From: Cladobotryum mycophilum | Lineage: Eukaryota > Ascomycota > Sordariomycetes > Hypocreales > Hypocreaceae | Length of the DNA stretch: 64,000 bases | Direction: 5' to 3' | NCBI GenBank assembly: GCA_036429605.1 | Contig: CM071591.1 | Location: forward strand, 620,001-684,000 | Part shown: piece by piece, positions 13,301 through 24,459 of the stretch | Numbering within the stretch: position 1 is the first letter of the stretch | Layout of the letters: each line of letters starts with the position of its first letter | The notes under the pieces: model-generated | What the model was told of the DNA's origin: nothing | The model's input: the letters and a program-made list of their open reading frames with translations, nothing else | Database searches by the model: none | Translations under genes and position numbers: made by a program

Positions 13301-14059
13301 ATGGCTTTCCTTATCCTCGTAATTGGGGATCTTCACATCCCGGACAGGGCCCTTGATATCCCAGCCAAGGTACATTTAACAGCTACGACAGCATTACCCT
13401 GTTTGCCCACTACCCTATACTCGGACATGACATTGATCCGTCGATGTACTGACTCTTCGTGTTCAGTTCAAGAAGCTCCTCGCCCCAGGAAAGATTGGCC
13501 AAATACTATGCCTCGGTAATCTCACAGACAAACACACGTACGAGTACTTGCGATCCGTTGCGCCGGACCTCAAAATCGTAAAGGGCCGCTATGACGTCGA
13601 GGCCACATCCCTTCCTCTCACGCAGGTAGTGACGCACGGCGGCATTCGAATCGGCTTCCTCGAAGGCTTCACTCTTGTATCCAACGAGCCGGATCTGCTC
13701 CTCGCCGAGGCCAATAGGCTAGACGTGGACGTTCTATGCTGGGGAGGCACGCACCGATTCGATGCTTTCGAGTATATGGACAAGTTCTTCGTCAACCCCG
13801 GCAGCGCGACCGGCGCATTCATGACTGGTGGCACCTTAGATGGGGAACCTCAGACTCCAAGCTTTTGTCTGATGGATGTACGTGTCTACCCCCGAGGCTT
13901 TTGCCTCTGGATAATCGCTGATTCGGATTATAGGTCCAAGGCATCTCTCTCACACTTTACGTCTACCAACTAAGAACGGATGAGAAGGGCAATGAGAATG
14001 TTGCAGTAGAGAAAGTAACTTACACAAAACCAGTGGAACCGTCTACTGGGACATCATAA
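13301..14059 (+). CDS. VPS29: VPS29, retromer subunit
   Basis: Retromer core component that binds the VPS35 C-terminal end and supports endosome-to-Golgi sorting. Exons 13301..13369, 13467..13877 and 13934..14059 give 201 aa (human about 182; yeast longer). The fold is metallophosphatase-like: GDLHIPDR at residues 9-16 supplies the D-x-H motif, CLGNLTD near 38-44 is the GN motif, KGRYD follows, and GGTHR and NPGSATGA lie in the second half. Known VPS29 proteins keep this fold but lack robust phosphatase activity. Introns are 97 and 56 nt with canonical borders. The ATG chosen is the only one before the first motif. Confidence 0.95.
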
Positions 14060-14441
14060 TATCCGGGGTAAAATGGAAGGAAGCCATCTGTCTCTAGAAA
14101 ACCATACCAAGCATCAGCGGCAAGATGAACGTCAAGTCGATACCCGTATTAATTCAAATAAATATCTTTACAATTGGAGCGCACGGCGGTGCTTTATCCA
14201 AAATGATGATAAAATTTTTTGGCTAAATATGAATGCCCTCATAATAAGATGAGACGGAGAGTATGCAAGCCACATCTTTAAATACAGAATACATAATATT
14301 GCGCCGCTTGGTATCTTGAGCATCAAAGAAGATTGCATGCTCCCCTCCAAAAGCAAACAAAACAAATGCGTGTTCGCACACGTCTGACCCCCAAAACGCC
14401 TGATGCTGCTATAAAAAATCTTGCTTTTCTGCACATTTCCA
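14060..14441. other. Convergent 3' flanks of VPS29 and SGO1
   Basis: About 380 A/T-rich bases between facing stop codons. No gene seen. Confidence 0.6.
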
Positions 14442-16544
14442 TCATACCATCATGCTCCTGCGTCTGGAGTTGTTACGATCCTTTTCATCGTCGTCCTCGG
14501 CTGTGGAGGCTCGCTTTGAAGATGTCGTCTGTCGACGGCCATTCCGTTTTCCACCCTTGGTTCCCTCCTTGCTGATGTGAGGTGAGGAACTGTTAAACTC
14601 GTAGACATCAGCATCTCCCAACCCACTACTATCTAGGCCGATGCTTGTGTCTTTCGTGTTATCCGCCTCCTCCTTATTCTCTTCCCCATCGAGCTCAGTC
14701 GCGTTCAAGACCGCATTAGATGTTCGCTTACGACGCTCCGTCACGAAGGTATTTGGTAGATCCTCTGATGACAATCCTTTTCCAGCAAGTGGACTAGTAG
14801 GCGTACTCTCCGACTCGAGTTTGGTTTGGGTAACATCTGCAACGGTCGACATTCTCTTGGACGAATCGCTAATTTCGTATTCATGCTTGGTCTTCATTGA
14901 ATCGGAGACTTTTGATTCAGACTGACTTGTCCTTCGCGCGTATTTACCCTCACCCGCTACAGCATCGAACAATTCCTTGGTCGGCCTCCGCATCTTGTCT
15001 CTAAGGTTGGGCTCTGCGTAGCTGACGGCTGCCCTGTTCCGTCTGCTAGGTCTTGACACCTCTCCTCTGGATGAAATATCGGCTGGCGGTGGTGTGTCTC
15101 CTCGAGGGCCTTCAATAAGTGCTTCTGGTTCTGGAGAGTTTGGCGAAAGTAGTACGGGTTCTGTAACAGGTATGGCCAAGTCGCATACAGGCGCTGTCAC
15201 CACTGGGGGCTCAATATCAGGGATAGGATTGATCTTGATAGCCGGAGCATTTTTTGATTTCGGCTTGCTCGATTTCGATCTGACTGTTGTAGTCTTGACA
15301 ACTGTTGCTTCATCCATAGCTGTCATTTTTGCTTTCGAGTTCTTCTTTGGCGAGCTGATATCATCATTCGTACTCTTGTCCGCGAGTGGTTTTCTCGCGC
15401 TTCCTAGTAGATCGTGCTTCTCATCGATTTCCAACTTTGGCGCCAAATCCTGTTTCAAAATTTTGTTCGCGAGTTTCTGCCGAACTGAGACCTTCTCAGC
15501 CAACCCCCTGGAGATATCATTTTCGTTGATGATCCTCCGTGGTTGAATGTTGTCACCATCATCCCTGGCAGCAAGCTTGCGCTTCGACCCAGTCTTAATG
15601 GGCTGGACGGGTGATTCAGAAATATCGCCCACTGATTTCGACTGTTCTAGAGGCACAGGGCTTTGCTCTTCTTTCTTGGCGGGCGATAAGATGGTGCTAT
15701 GATCGTTGACGGATGTTGGCGACGGGAGAGTGATGGGTGGTTCTAATTTCTTAGCCTTGGGAGTTTCCTCCGGACTTCGCTCGCGTGATCTTTCCGCTGC
15801 CGCTCTGCTTGGCGAATCGACTTTGATGGGATCTTCGTCTATGAACTGCGACATCGGTGGGGGACCTAGTTCTGGTGAATCAACTGAAATATCGGCCTCT
15901 GATCGGAGAGCCAGAATCTGCTCGGGACTGTTCAGTCGTTAGTATAGGTTTGACGAGAGCGTAATCAAGGGCATCACATACTTCATTGATCTACGTGGAT
16001 AAGACTTATTTTCCGATATGTGGCCCAGCTCCTCGATATCCCTAGCAACGTCGCGCAGCCTCCTCTGCGACGGGCTTGGACGACAGGAGCTGTAGCTTAT
16101 TCTTTGTTTTGTCGACCTTCTAATACCCGGAGAATGTCGCTTCGGAGGTGGCTCCAGACCTAAGCCGGCGATCATTGTGCCCCATTCTGTGAGCTGTGCC
16201 TCCAACCTGGCCTTGATGGCCATGGCATGATCTGCTATTCTTCGTGCCTCATTATCTTCGGCTTGCTTTTCCAGTTCTAGAATTCGACCGCGAAGTTGGA
16301 GGTTTTCGGACAACATGCACGCGCAATCATTCTCCAACTCCCTGATTCGAAGGGCTCGAACATTGTTTGATTTGGCGAGATCCCTATTTTGGCGAAGCAT
16401 CTTCTTTCGAACTAAAGTATCATGGAATATGAGCACACGTGTTCAAGGCCTGGATGCCATGATGCCCAAGGTTCATTTTTGTTGGGCAGACTTACGCGTT
16501 TCGAGGCTGTCGGAAGCCACCGGCAATTCGTTGAGCCTAGCCAT
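14442..16544 (-). CDS. SGO1: Shugoshin, centromeric cohesion protector
   Basis: Recruits PP2A to centromeres, protects cohesin from separase and helps sense tension. Exons 16544..16496, 16411..15982 and 15927..14442 encode 654 aa. The N-terminal coiled coil (about 17-95) starts with the family hallmark LRKKMLRQNRDLAKSNN and continues with ENLQLR. The C-terminal shugoshin motif is at about 452-483, with RPSRRNRAAVSYAEP and RRPTKE; in characterised proteins this basic motif binds phosphorylated histone H2A. Between them lies a disordered Ser/Pro/Lys-rich linker. The protein ends in a basic stretch and SMMV. Introns are 84 and 54 nt; the second has TACTAAC close to the acceptor. It is divergent from DAD2, another kinetochore gene. 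Confidence 0.93.
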
Positions 16545-16963
16545 ACCTCACAATGCGCGTGTAGCAGCAATGGAGGTTGGTGGAGCAGAAAATGGCAGGT
16601 GATTGAGATTGCTTTCAGCAGTATCAGGAGGTGGTGTCGTTGGAGGAGTCGGTCTGCAGGTGGTTTCTTTGGGCGGGATATTTTCCTCGTTGTAGCATTA
16701 TTTACTGATTGGCCCATTTCGGCATAGCGCACGATTCAGCGCAACAAGGCGTTGGTTGCTGGGGTGCCCAGGGAGGCCCACGTGAAACAGCTCCATGGCT
16801 CACCAACCCCCACCAACCGGTTTGGGACAAGGCCAGCAGCACCGCATGGTGGGGGATTGAGAACTTCCAATGGTAGCTCCCCTCGTCATTGAGTTTGTCA
16901 AGATCTTCAAGCAAGCATCGATACTGCCCGACTGGTATAACTGCCTACCTACCTATATCCAAC
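16545..16963. promoter_or_regulatory. SGO1/DAD2 bidirectional promoter
   Basis: About 420 bases between the two start codons. Visible elements: inverted CCAAT (ATTGG) at 16708-16712, CACGTG at about 16779-16784, and CCAAT at about 16867-16871. Shared control of two centromere genes is plausible but inferred. Confidence 0.5.
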
Positions 16964-17522
16964 ATGTCGTTTCCTACAAGATCAATGTCGCATATGCGTG
17001 CCCCTAGCAGCTCGCTTGCTGCAGCTTCGCAGTCGCCGGCGCTGGTAGCACGAATCGAGGAGAAACGAGCAGAGCTGGAACATCTCAAGGAGCTACGAGA
17101 TCTGAGTGCAGCGGTCGCAACGCAGATGGAGGCTTTGGAGCAGAAGCTTTCAACACTTTCTGATGGAACTGAAGGTGAATTTGATTGTAGTCGTGACTCT
17201 AGTTTTCCAAACCATGCTGACACATCATCGACAGCTATTGCAACTGTTGTTGGCAACTGGCATAACGTGCTACGTGCTATCAACATGGCTTCGGGTATGT
17301 TTTTAAATCTGCAACTCCTGGGTATGTGCCGCACTAATAAGTCTGGAACTTTGAACAGCAAAGCTCGCCAAACCACCTACTACGGAAGAGGCCGCGTCCG
17401 AAGCGACCGAACCCCTTCCACAGACACTTGTTCGTATACCAACGGAACATGCACCAGCATTGCAGGCGCAGGCCGAGGCAGCAGAAGCAGCTGCTGATGA
17501 AGCGTCGACAACGAGCGCCTAA
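16964..17522 (+). CDS. DAD2: DASH complex subunit DAD2
   Basis: Subunit of the DASH/Dam1 ring that couples kinetochores to microtubule plus ends. Exons 16964..17174, 17235..17294 and 17359..17522 give 144 aa. The conserved core is at about residues 25-95: QSPALVARIEEKRAELEHLK, then LRDLSAAVATQMEALEQKL, and after the first intron VVGNWHNVLRAINMAS. The C-terminal tail is Ala/Glu-rich and longer than in yeast Dad2, as is usual in filamentous fungi. The middle exon is only 60 nt, so the gene is easily missed by ORF finders. Introns are 60 and 64 nt with clean borders. Confidence 0.93.
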
Positions 17523-18362
17523 GTGCGACGTGGAAGGACCACTTATCAGACTCGCATGTCATTGTGGCACAATCATATTTCTGTCAACAGCATTACAACA
17601 CGTGTCGTGCTTGCTTTTGGGCCCGACCAATCAGGCTCGCTTACACATGCAATCAGCAGCCAGACGAATCCACTGCAAGGCAGATACTCCGGCATTTTTC
17701 GGGAGCTCAGGCAACTTGCATATTTTCAGGGACGAGGAACAGCTTGTAGGTTCATCAAGTCATTAAAATCCGGTATCCTGGGTTCCCACTGACGTAGTGT
17801 GGAGCCCTCGACGAGGAAGACGCGATGAACGCGTGTTTGTGGCGTCGATGCAAGCGAAGCTTCTGCCAATGGAGGAAATCCAGGAAAGACATCCACAGGA
17901 TAAACGTTATTGGACGGCAGGTAGAGTGGACTGGACAATGGCTTCGAATGAACGGGAAAGAAAGTATGAGACGGATTCGTCTAATTTCGGTTGCCGTCTC
18001 CTGGTCATTACTCAACTTGCTTTCATTCGTGCCAACGTTTTTTTCCCCATACCACCACGTCTGCCCAACAGTCTGCCTACATTCGACGATTATTTGCTAT
18101 GCTTGAACATCTTTGATCGGCTTGCTCTTATTCGACAGTTGAACTGCCATACAGAAACGAAGAAGTGCAACAATTACACACGGCCCCGCTGTCTGTAGCG
18201 TTCTGGCCCCGGCTCATCCGCGAAATTAACTGCAACTTCAACGTTGGCAACGGATACTAATTAATAGCTACCGTAGCTAATCAGCACCCCTGGTCACATC
18301 GTCGTGGCTTAAATTGCTTTCCGGGGTTCCACAGAGACAAATCGGGACAAAAGGTCTTGGCT
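17523..18362. other. Intergenic region between DAD2 and the TPX2-like gene
   Basis: About 840 bases in which the ORFs lack coding character. It should hold the DAD2 3' UTR and the promoter of the next gene. No RNA gene or repeat recognised. Confidence 0.55.
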
Positions 18363-20464
18363 ATGGCTCTAAACACTTCTATTACAGCAATTACACGGGC
18401 TGCCCTGGGCACCCCATTCGATATATTGGAGGACGAGCAATCTCCTTATGCAAATGCTTGTCATCAGCCAGTCATACCCGATGGTTCACGAGACGTCTTC
18501 AAACACTTAGCTCCGCGTTGCCGAAAGCCCGCATCCAAGGCAGTTTTGGCTAGTGGAACCGGCCAAGACCCTTGTCTCACTCAACGTCACTCCGCAGATT
18601 GCGAATGTTGCGGGATCGCTATCGACAAGCTTAAGACTCGCATCGCGCCCCATTCTGCAGCTCAATTGGAAGCCAAGCAAGCTGCGCGACCACTTAGACC
18701 ACGGCGACAGGCGATCGAGTCCGACACGTTTCTACCACTTGATGCTGTACAGGAAGAAGTCAGCTGCATTACAGACGACATTGCCACTGAGTCTAAGCCA
18801 CGGCCACCCACTCTTGCGACCCAAGGTTTGTGAAACAATTCATGACCAAGATTATATATATCTTCATGCTAACTTCCCTCTCTCCTACAGAAGACAATTC
18901 TCGAATCCATACTCTTCTAAAAGATATACCTTCCGACTATAGCACCCAGATCAAGAAACATTTGGCAGGCCAGTTTGAGTGGCTGGTTTCATATCCGCCA
19001 TCCAGCAATCTGATCACCGATCCTAACGCCTCCGACGAGCATACTGGCTGCGAAGCTAGAGAAAGATTCTACGGTTGCAATATACTCGGTCGCAGGGAAT
19101 ATTCCTTTTCCAGCAACGGCGCCGACGGCAACCATTCGATTGATCGATTCGTCCTTTTGGCCACACCAATCGAAGGGGATCCAGAATCGCTATTGAATAT
19201 GGAGCCTAGAATCATTGAAGATGATAGCTTCACAGCGTGGGAGCACTCCCCCAGTGGCCCACCAACTCCCTTGAAGGTGCCCGAGATAATGCAAGCTGTC
19301 GAAGGTGCGCTTTCCCCAGCACTCACATTTGTGAGTGACCGCAGCAGCAGCTTTGGGGGTAGATCTTCGCGAACCGGGTCATTCTCATTGTCGCGCATCG
19401 AGGACTCCCTAGAAGAACTTGATAGGCTCGAGGATGAACTAGAGGCTCTAGTTGAGGTGACAAATCCAAGACGAATGCTTCTGCTAGATGGCAAGGCGCC
19501 TAAAGCGGATTCGGAAACCACCTCAGGCGAACCATCAAAAGTCACGAAGAGGGCATCCATGGCTTGTCTCTCTTCCACATTTCGCGTTCAGTCACCCGAC
19601 AAGACAACACCTTCCTTGCGCCGATCGTCTTCAATGACACTACGTGACAAGAGACACGATGGCTCAGATGGTTCTCACCGAAGACAAACATTAGGCCGCT
19701 GCGCATCCCCAACAAAGATTAGCAGTGGTCCATCAACAAGACCAGGGTCAAGCTTGAAACCAGCAAAGCCGGTAACGACATCGAAATTCGAGCTTCCTAG
19801 TGATGCTGTTGGTCGTCGTTTGAAGGAGCAACGGGAGACTCGTATGGCACAGCAAGCCGGGGCTCGAAAAACATCAACACCTCTATCCAAGCCTAGGGTC
19901 ACCAGGTCACTGGCTAAGCCAACGTTTGAGCTACCAGGCGAGGCCATTTCTCGCCGGAAGCGAGAACAACATGAGGCCAAGCTCAAGGCGCAAGAGGAAG
20001 AAGAACGGAAAAGACGTGAATTCAAAGCCAGGCCTATCAAGCACACCTCAACACCAAGTACTGTGCCACGGGATACAATCGCGAGTCGGGCCCGGCAGGC
20101 CAAGATTCAGGAGGAAAGCGCAGAGAAAAGGGCAGCAGAAATGAACAAGGCAAAGCGAATGTCATGCAGCACTCCCCGCTCAGGACCCACGACACCAGCC
20201 ACTGACAAGACATATATGCGTGGGCGGAGTGTTGGCGCTGATGACAGTGGCCGCATGACATCGGCATCAACGAGCAGCAGCGCAAAGCGGAACTCATTGC
20301 TGTATAGCGGCAATCCTACAGAAAGAAAGGATCGTGAACGACGGGAGAGAGAGTTGATGGCCAAGGCGGCGCGAGAGCAGGCTGCCGAGCGCTCTAGAAT
20401 TGCAAGTCGGGAGTGGGCGGAAAAGAAGCGCCGTAGGGAGGCCGCCTTAAGGGAGGCAATGTAG
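18363..20464 (+). CDS. Coiled-coil protein with TPX2-like basic C-terminal region
   Basis: Predicted 678 aa from exons 18363..18825 and 18891..20464. The 65-nt intron has a GTTTGT donor, a GCTAAC branch site and a TACAG acceptor. The first ~380 residues have no domain I recognise, apart from an acidic helix (LEELDRLEDELEALVE). The last 250 residues contain two related segments, SKFELPSDAVGRRLKEQR and PTFELPGEAISRRKREQHEA; the second runs into a charged helix ending in RREFKARPIK. This layout (F-x-L, charged helix, F-K-A-x-P) resembles the C-terminal modules of the TPX2 spindle-assembly family. A basic coiled coil rich in Arg/Lys/Glu ends the protein. A microtubule or spindle role is inference from motif resemblance. 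I recall that homologues are sometimes labelled 'carboxylesterase family', but no hydrolase motif is visible here. Confidence 0.75.
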
Positions 20465-21491
20465 GGTTTGTGGAGATTCATGTGAATTTTTTTCTTCTCA
20501 TTCTTTTCTTCTTCTTCGATTGAAGGGTTTACTTTGTTTACTCCATTCTTTCACTGGTCCTTTCTTTTGTTTTTATTATCAGCCATGATTGGTATTGGGA
20601 TTGGTATTGGGGTTATCCGGACAAGCCAGCGGCGGATAACTGGCGTATTTGATCATTATTATTTGGATTGGTTCATTGTACATTAGTTTAAAGGGCCTTG
20701 AGGAGATTGAAGCATTGCAACACTGTATGAGTATGAGGATTGGTTTTTAGAGCAAGCAGAACAATTGAGGCTCGGATGCTTTTGTTATTGAAGCTGAAGT
20801 TTACGTGCTGACCTATGCCCCGGTGACTATTGGACGCTTTCAGCACACTTACCGGAAGCAGCCCGGAGATGTTTGTTTTACTTGGAGCGCCAACCAATGT
20901 TGGAGGCATCAAACGTTGGACCAGAGAAAAGCTTGTGACAATTGCTTGGCTGCGGGCGTCAGGCCATCACTCATTGGCGGTTGAATAAAGTAGGTAGGCA
21001 GTTTGTCTTTTTCATTATTGGTTAACCAACACCTGTTGATGTAGCATTCGGCCCGCATATAGAAATAGATTAATAAGGCGAGAGGAAGGAGGATTTACTA
21101 ACATTTTCAGAAATCTCATAATAAAGCACAAGCACAAGCACGCATGAGAAGTTGGGGTTATTGACTATTTTATCTTATTATATATCTAAGAAAGTGTGTC
21201 TTGTGGTGAAGCCATACAAAGAGAGAGACAAGAGGGAGAGGGAGTACGTACTCGTCACCCAACTCGAGTCGTTCGCTCCTGGTATTGTTTAGAAGCCGTC
21301 AACTCGACTAAATTAACCGGGGAAAGAGCTATTTTGCCTCCCTCCAACGGTCCAACTTCTCACACTCATTGTCTCTCTGTTTTTATTTACCTCGCAACAA
21401 AAGAGGAGAAAATATCATTGCGACAACTATAGACAGCTCATCGCTCGGTACTTTCATCTATCATACATAAAGCAGACAAGCAGTACAAACA
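20465..21491. other. Intergenic region upstream of the esterase
   Basis: About 1 kb with no coding ORF. A direct repeat GATTGGTATTGG occurs near 20588-20610. The rest is A/T-rich promoter-like sequence. Confidence 0.5.
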
Positions 21492-23374
21492 ATGTCCTTT
21501 TCAAATAGCCCGACCGTCACGGTCAATGGGTGCACCATCATGGGTACATCCCAGCCCGCCACGAGGGACTACCCAAAGGCCCTGGATGTCTTTTACGGCA
21601 TCCCTTTTGCCACGGCGAAGCGCTTCCAACCCGCTGTGCTCACGGCACCCGAACCGTCCCGTAGGATCGACGCCTCGAAGCCCGGTACCGCACAGCCGTG
21701 TGCGTTTGCGCCGCATGCCATTGCTGAGAACCCTCTTAGGCTGAACGTCTTCCGACCTGCTCTTCGCTCTGCCACCTCATCAACATCATCACCAGAAGGT
21801 GGAGATGCGAAGCTGCTGCCCGTTGTGGTGTACGTTCATGGCGGGGGTTTCAATTTCGGGCATGCGTTGGAGAGGGACGTTGGTTCGTTTGTGAGCTGGG
21901 CCAAGAGGGATGTGCTGGCCGTGAGTGTGAGTTACAGGATCGGGGCGATGGGGTTTCCTACGGGAGAGGAAGGGGGAGCAAGTGTCGTCAAGGAGATGAA
22001 TTTGGGTTTGAGGGATCAGAGGGTGGCGGTTGAGTGGGTGAGAGAATGGATCGGTGGGTTTGGGGGGATGGAGGAGATGTGACCATGTTGGGGATGAGTG
22101 CTGGGGCACATTCGGTAAGTTGTTTTGTGTTTGGGCCTGACTTGTGTTTTACTCTTGATGGCATATACCCGGCTAATAGAAACGATGTTCTCATCTCTTC
22201 TCATATACCCTCACCCCATAAACTTCTTTCTCTTATAAAACTCTCACTCACATCAATCTAGATCGGCCACCACTTACTCACCCCTTCCCCCTCCCCTTCA
22301 AAAAGGCCATCTTAGAATCCGGCTCTGCCACCGCCCGCTCCGTTCTCTCGCCAAAACACCCCCGTCCTGCCTCCCAGTGGCAAGATCTCAAAGCCTTCGC
22401 CTGGAACAAGGCCCTTGATACCCTCCCCGTCGACGACCTCATCCAGGCCTCCGTCATCGTGTACGCCGACCACGCTTCTGCCGTGACCTGGCCCTTCCAG
22501 CCCGTCGTCGACGGGCCGGGAGGTGTCATACCGGATTTACCCCTTAACCTCTGGAATGACCTCGTACTCTCCGGTCGCGCTAAGGATATATCCATCATCA
22601 CGGGCTTTTGCTCTCACGAAGGCACCCTCTTCGCGCCCCAAAGCGCCTCCACCAGCTCCGAGTTCCGCTCCTTCTTCTCCACGCTCATCCCTTCGCTCTC
22701 CCCTTCTGATCTAGACTCCCTCGAGCTCCTCTACCCGGACCCGCTCATCGACTCTGCTTCCCCTTACCGCCAACTGCCAGGCATCGGAGGTCCCCAGAGG
22801 CGCCCCTACGGAGCGCAATTCCGTCGCATACACGAGGCGTACGCCCACTATGCATACATCTGCCCTGTTCTACATACAGCGCATGTCCTATCCCGCGCTG
22901 GCGCGAGAGTCTACCTGTACGAATTCGCTGCTCTGGCGGCTCCCTTCCGCGCCGCTTCGCACGGCGACCAAGCACCGATCGTAGCGCACGACATGACCAC
23001 CCTACGCTCCGCACCCGGTCTCACGGCCATAGCCAAGGAGATGAACACCAGATGGACTTCCTTCGTCGCCTCCCCTCAGGCCATCTCAGCGAGGCAGACG
23101 ACGAAGAATGGCCTCCCTTCCAAAGTCCCCTTGCAGACGATGGATCCGCCGTCACGGGTTCAGGCTCAGGCTCAGACTCAGTAGGACAATTGCTCGTCTT
23201 TGGAGAGGAGAATGACGAAGCCGCCGGGGGGGGAATCAAGGCACGCCGGTTCGGACGAGGGTGTTGACGCCCAGGGAGCTGGAGCAGTGCCGCTTCTGGT
23301 GGGATAGGATGGAGCTGAGTCAGGGGATGGGCGAGGCAGGCACTGCAAAGGTATTCAAGTCTTTGAAACAATAA
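21492..23374 (+). CDS. Type-B carboxylesterase/lipase-like alpha/beta hydrolase, frame broken four times
   Basis: Expected to hydrolyse carboxylic esters; substrate unknown. No signal peptide is visible, so it is probably intracellular. Family motifs are present in order: the oxyanion-hole segment YVHGGGFNFG, a nucleophile elbow GMSAG (catalytic Ser) just before a 147-nt intron (22115..22261), a Glu motif SHEGTLF, and an HGDQAPIV motif supplying the His. They lie in different frames. Single-base losses would explain the shifts at G6 22062-22067, at C4/C5 22281-22291, at C4 23072-23075 and at G8 23226-23233. The last frame ends in TAA at 23372-23374 after VLTPRELEQCRFWWDRMELS. All four shifts have the same direction and all sit in G/C runs. 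Either the assembled sequence has homopolymer errors or this is a decaying pseudogene; similar shifts in conserved genes nearby favour errors. Confidence 0.75.
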
Positions 23375-24459
23375 TACTACCACCTTGCTTTATTTATGGA
23401 CACAGTTTTCACCATTTGCTAGAATTTCAAGTTTTCAATTCAGTTCAATTCAGTTCAGTTGCAAAGAGTCTTAGAGTATGCAGGGGGGATATCTAATCCG
23501 AAACACATCTCATACGCCCAACACCAAAACTTCAAACCATTGTTTCCAACAAAACCAACACAAAACAAGATGAAACAAAACAAAAATAGTCAAAACAAGC
23601 ACCCACGCATGTAGAAACCGCTACGAGAAAGGGATTGGATGAGACATATGATTGAATATACTGCCTACAACGTATACCTTACATGACCAAAGACAAAAAT
23701 CCAACTTCGTCCCCTCCCAACTACAGCACTCACACTCCTACCGTGAACCAGCCATCTCCAACACATATCCACCCAGCCTATCCCATTTGCGTTTCCAAAA
23801 TAACAATCCAAACCTAGTAAAAGAGAGAGAGAGAGAGAGAGAGATAAAGGGGGGGTGATGGACAACCACCGCAAGAATTAAGGAGCGTATACTCCGTAGT
23901 CTTACCATACAGATGAGAGACCACGTATTCTGACAATACCAAAGTAGTAGTCAGAACCAAAACAAGAAGAAGAAAAAAACAAATCGCTGTGCCAAATGCG
24001 CGTGTGCTATATACAAGTGTCCCATGTGTGAAAGAAAATAAACAATCCACAGCACATTCAGGGGCCCATTGTGCAACGCAGGTCCATTCTATCACCCAGC
24101 AGTTCCACTTCCTAGATTTCTTTTTTTTGTCCATATTCATAACAGATGCGCAGTGATATCATAATCTCCTTTTTCGGCATCTCATTGAATTATCGTAGGA
24201 AGCTCACCAACACCGAAAACAACATTTTATACTTTGAATCGAAAGGAGAAAAATGACAGCCGAGATTTTCGTGGTATGCCAAAAAGAAAAATCGAAAATC
24301 AAAGCCAAGTAAATAAAACAAGATCCAGAAAACGCCTTTGAACCTTCAGTGCAAATCCCCCCTTTTCTGACCGAAAGGTAACCAAACTGGTTGATGGGGT
24401 ATCTCTCATACAACAAACGTAAGAACCAGCTTCTCGCACCGCGTTGCTGCAAGTACAGC
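23375..24459. other. Convergent 3' flanks (esterase / membrane protein)
   Basis: About 1.1 kb of A-rich non-coding sequence between facing stop codons. It contains a (GA)n microsatellite at about 23824-23844 and one TACTCCGTA 9-mer at 23890-23898. No gene seen. Confidence 0.55.
23824..23844. repeat. (GA)n microsatellite
   Basis: About ten uninterrupted GA units in the non-coding 3' flank. Confidence 0.85.

Noticed and set aside
14442..20464. Secondary-metabolite or effector cluster
   Set aside because: The genes are housekeeping; there is no PKS, NRPS, P450 or transporter in the window.
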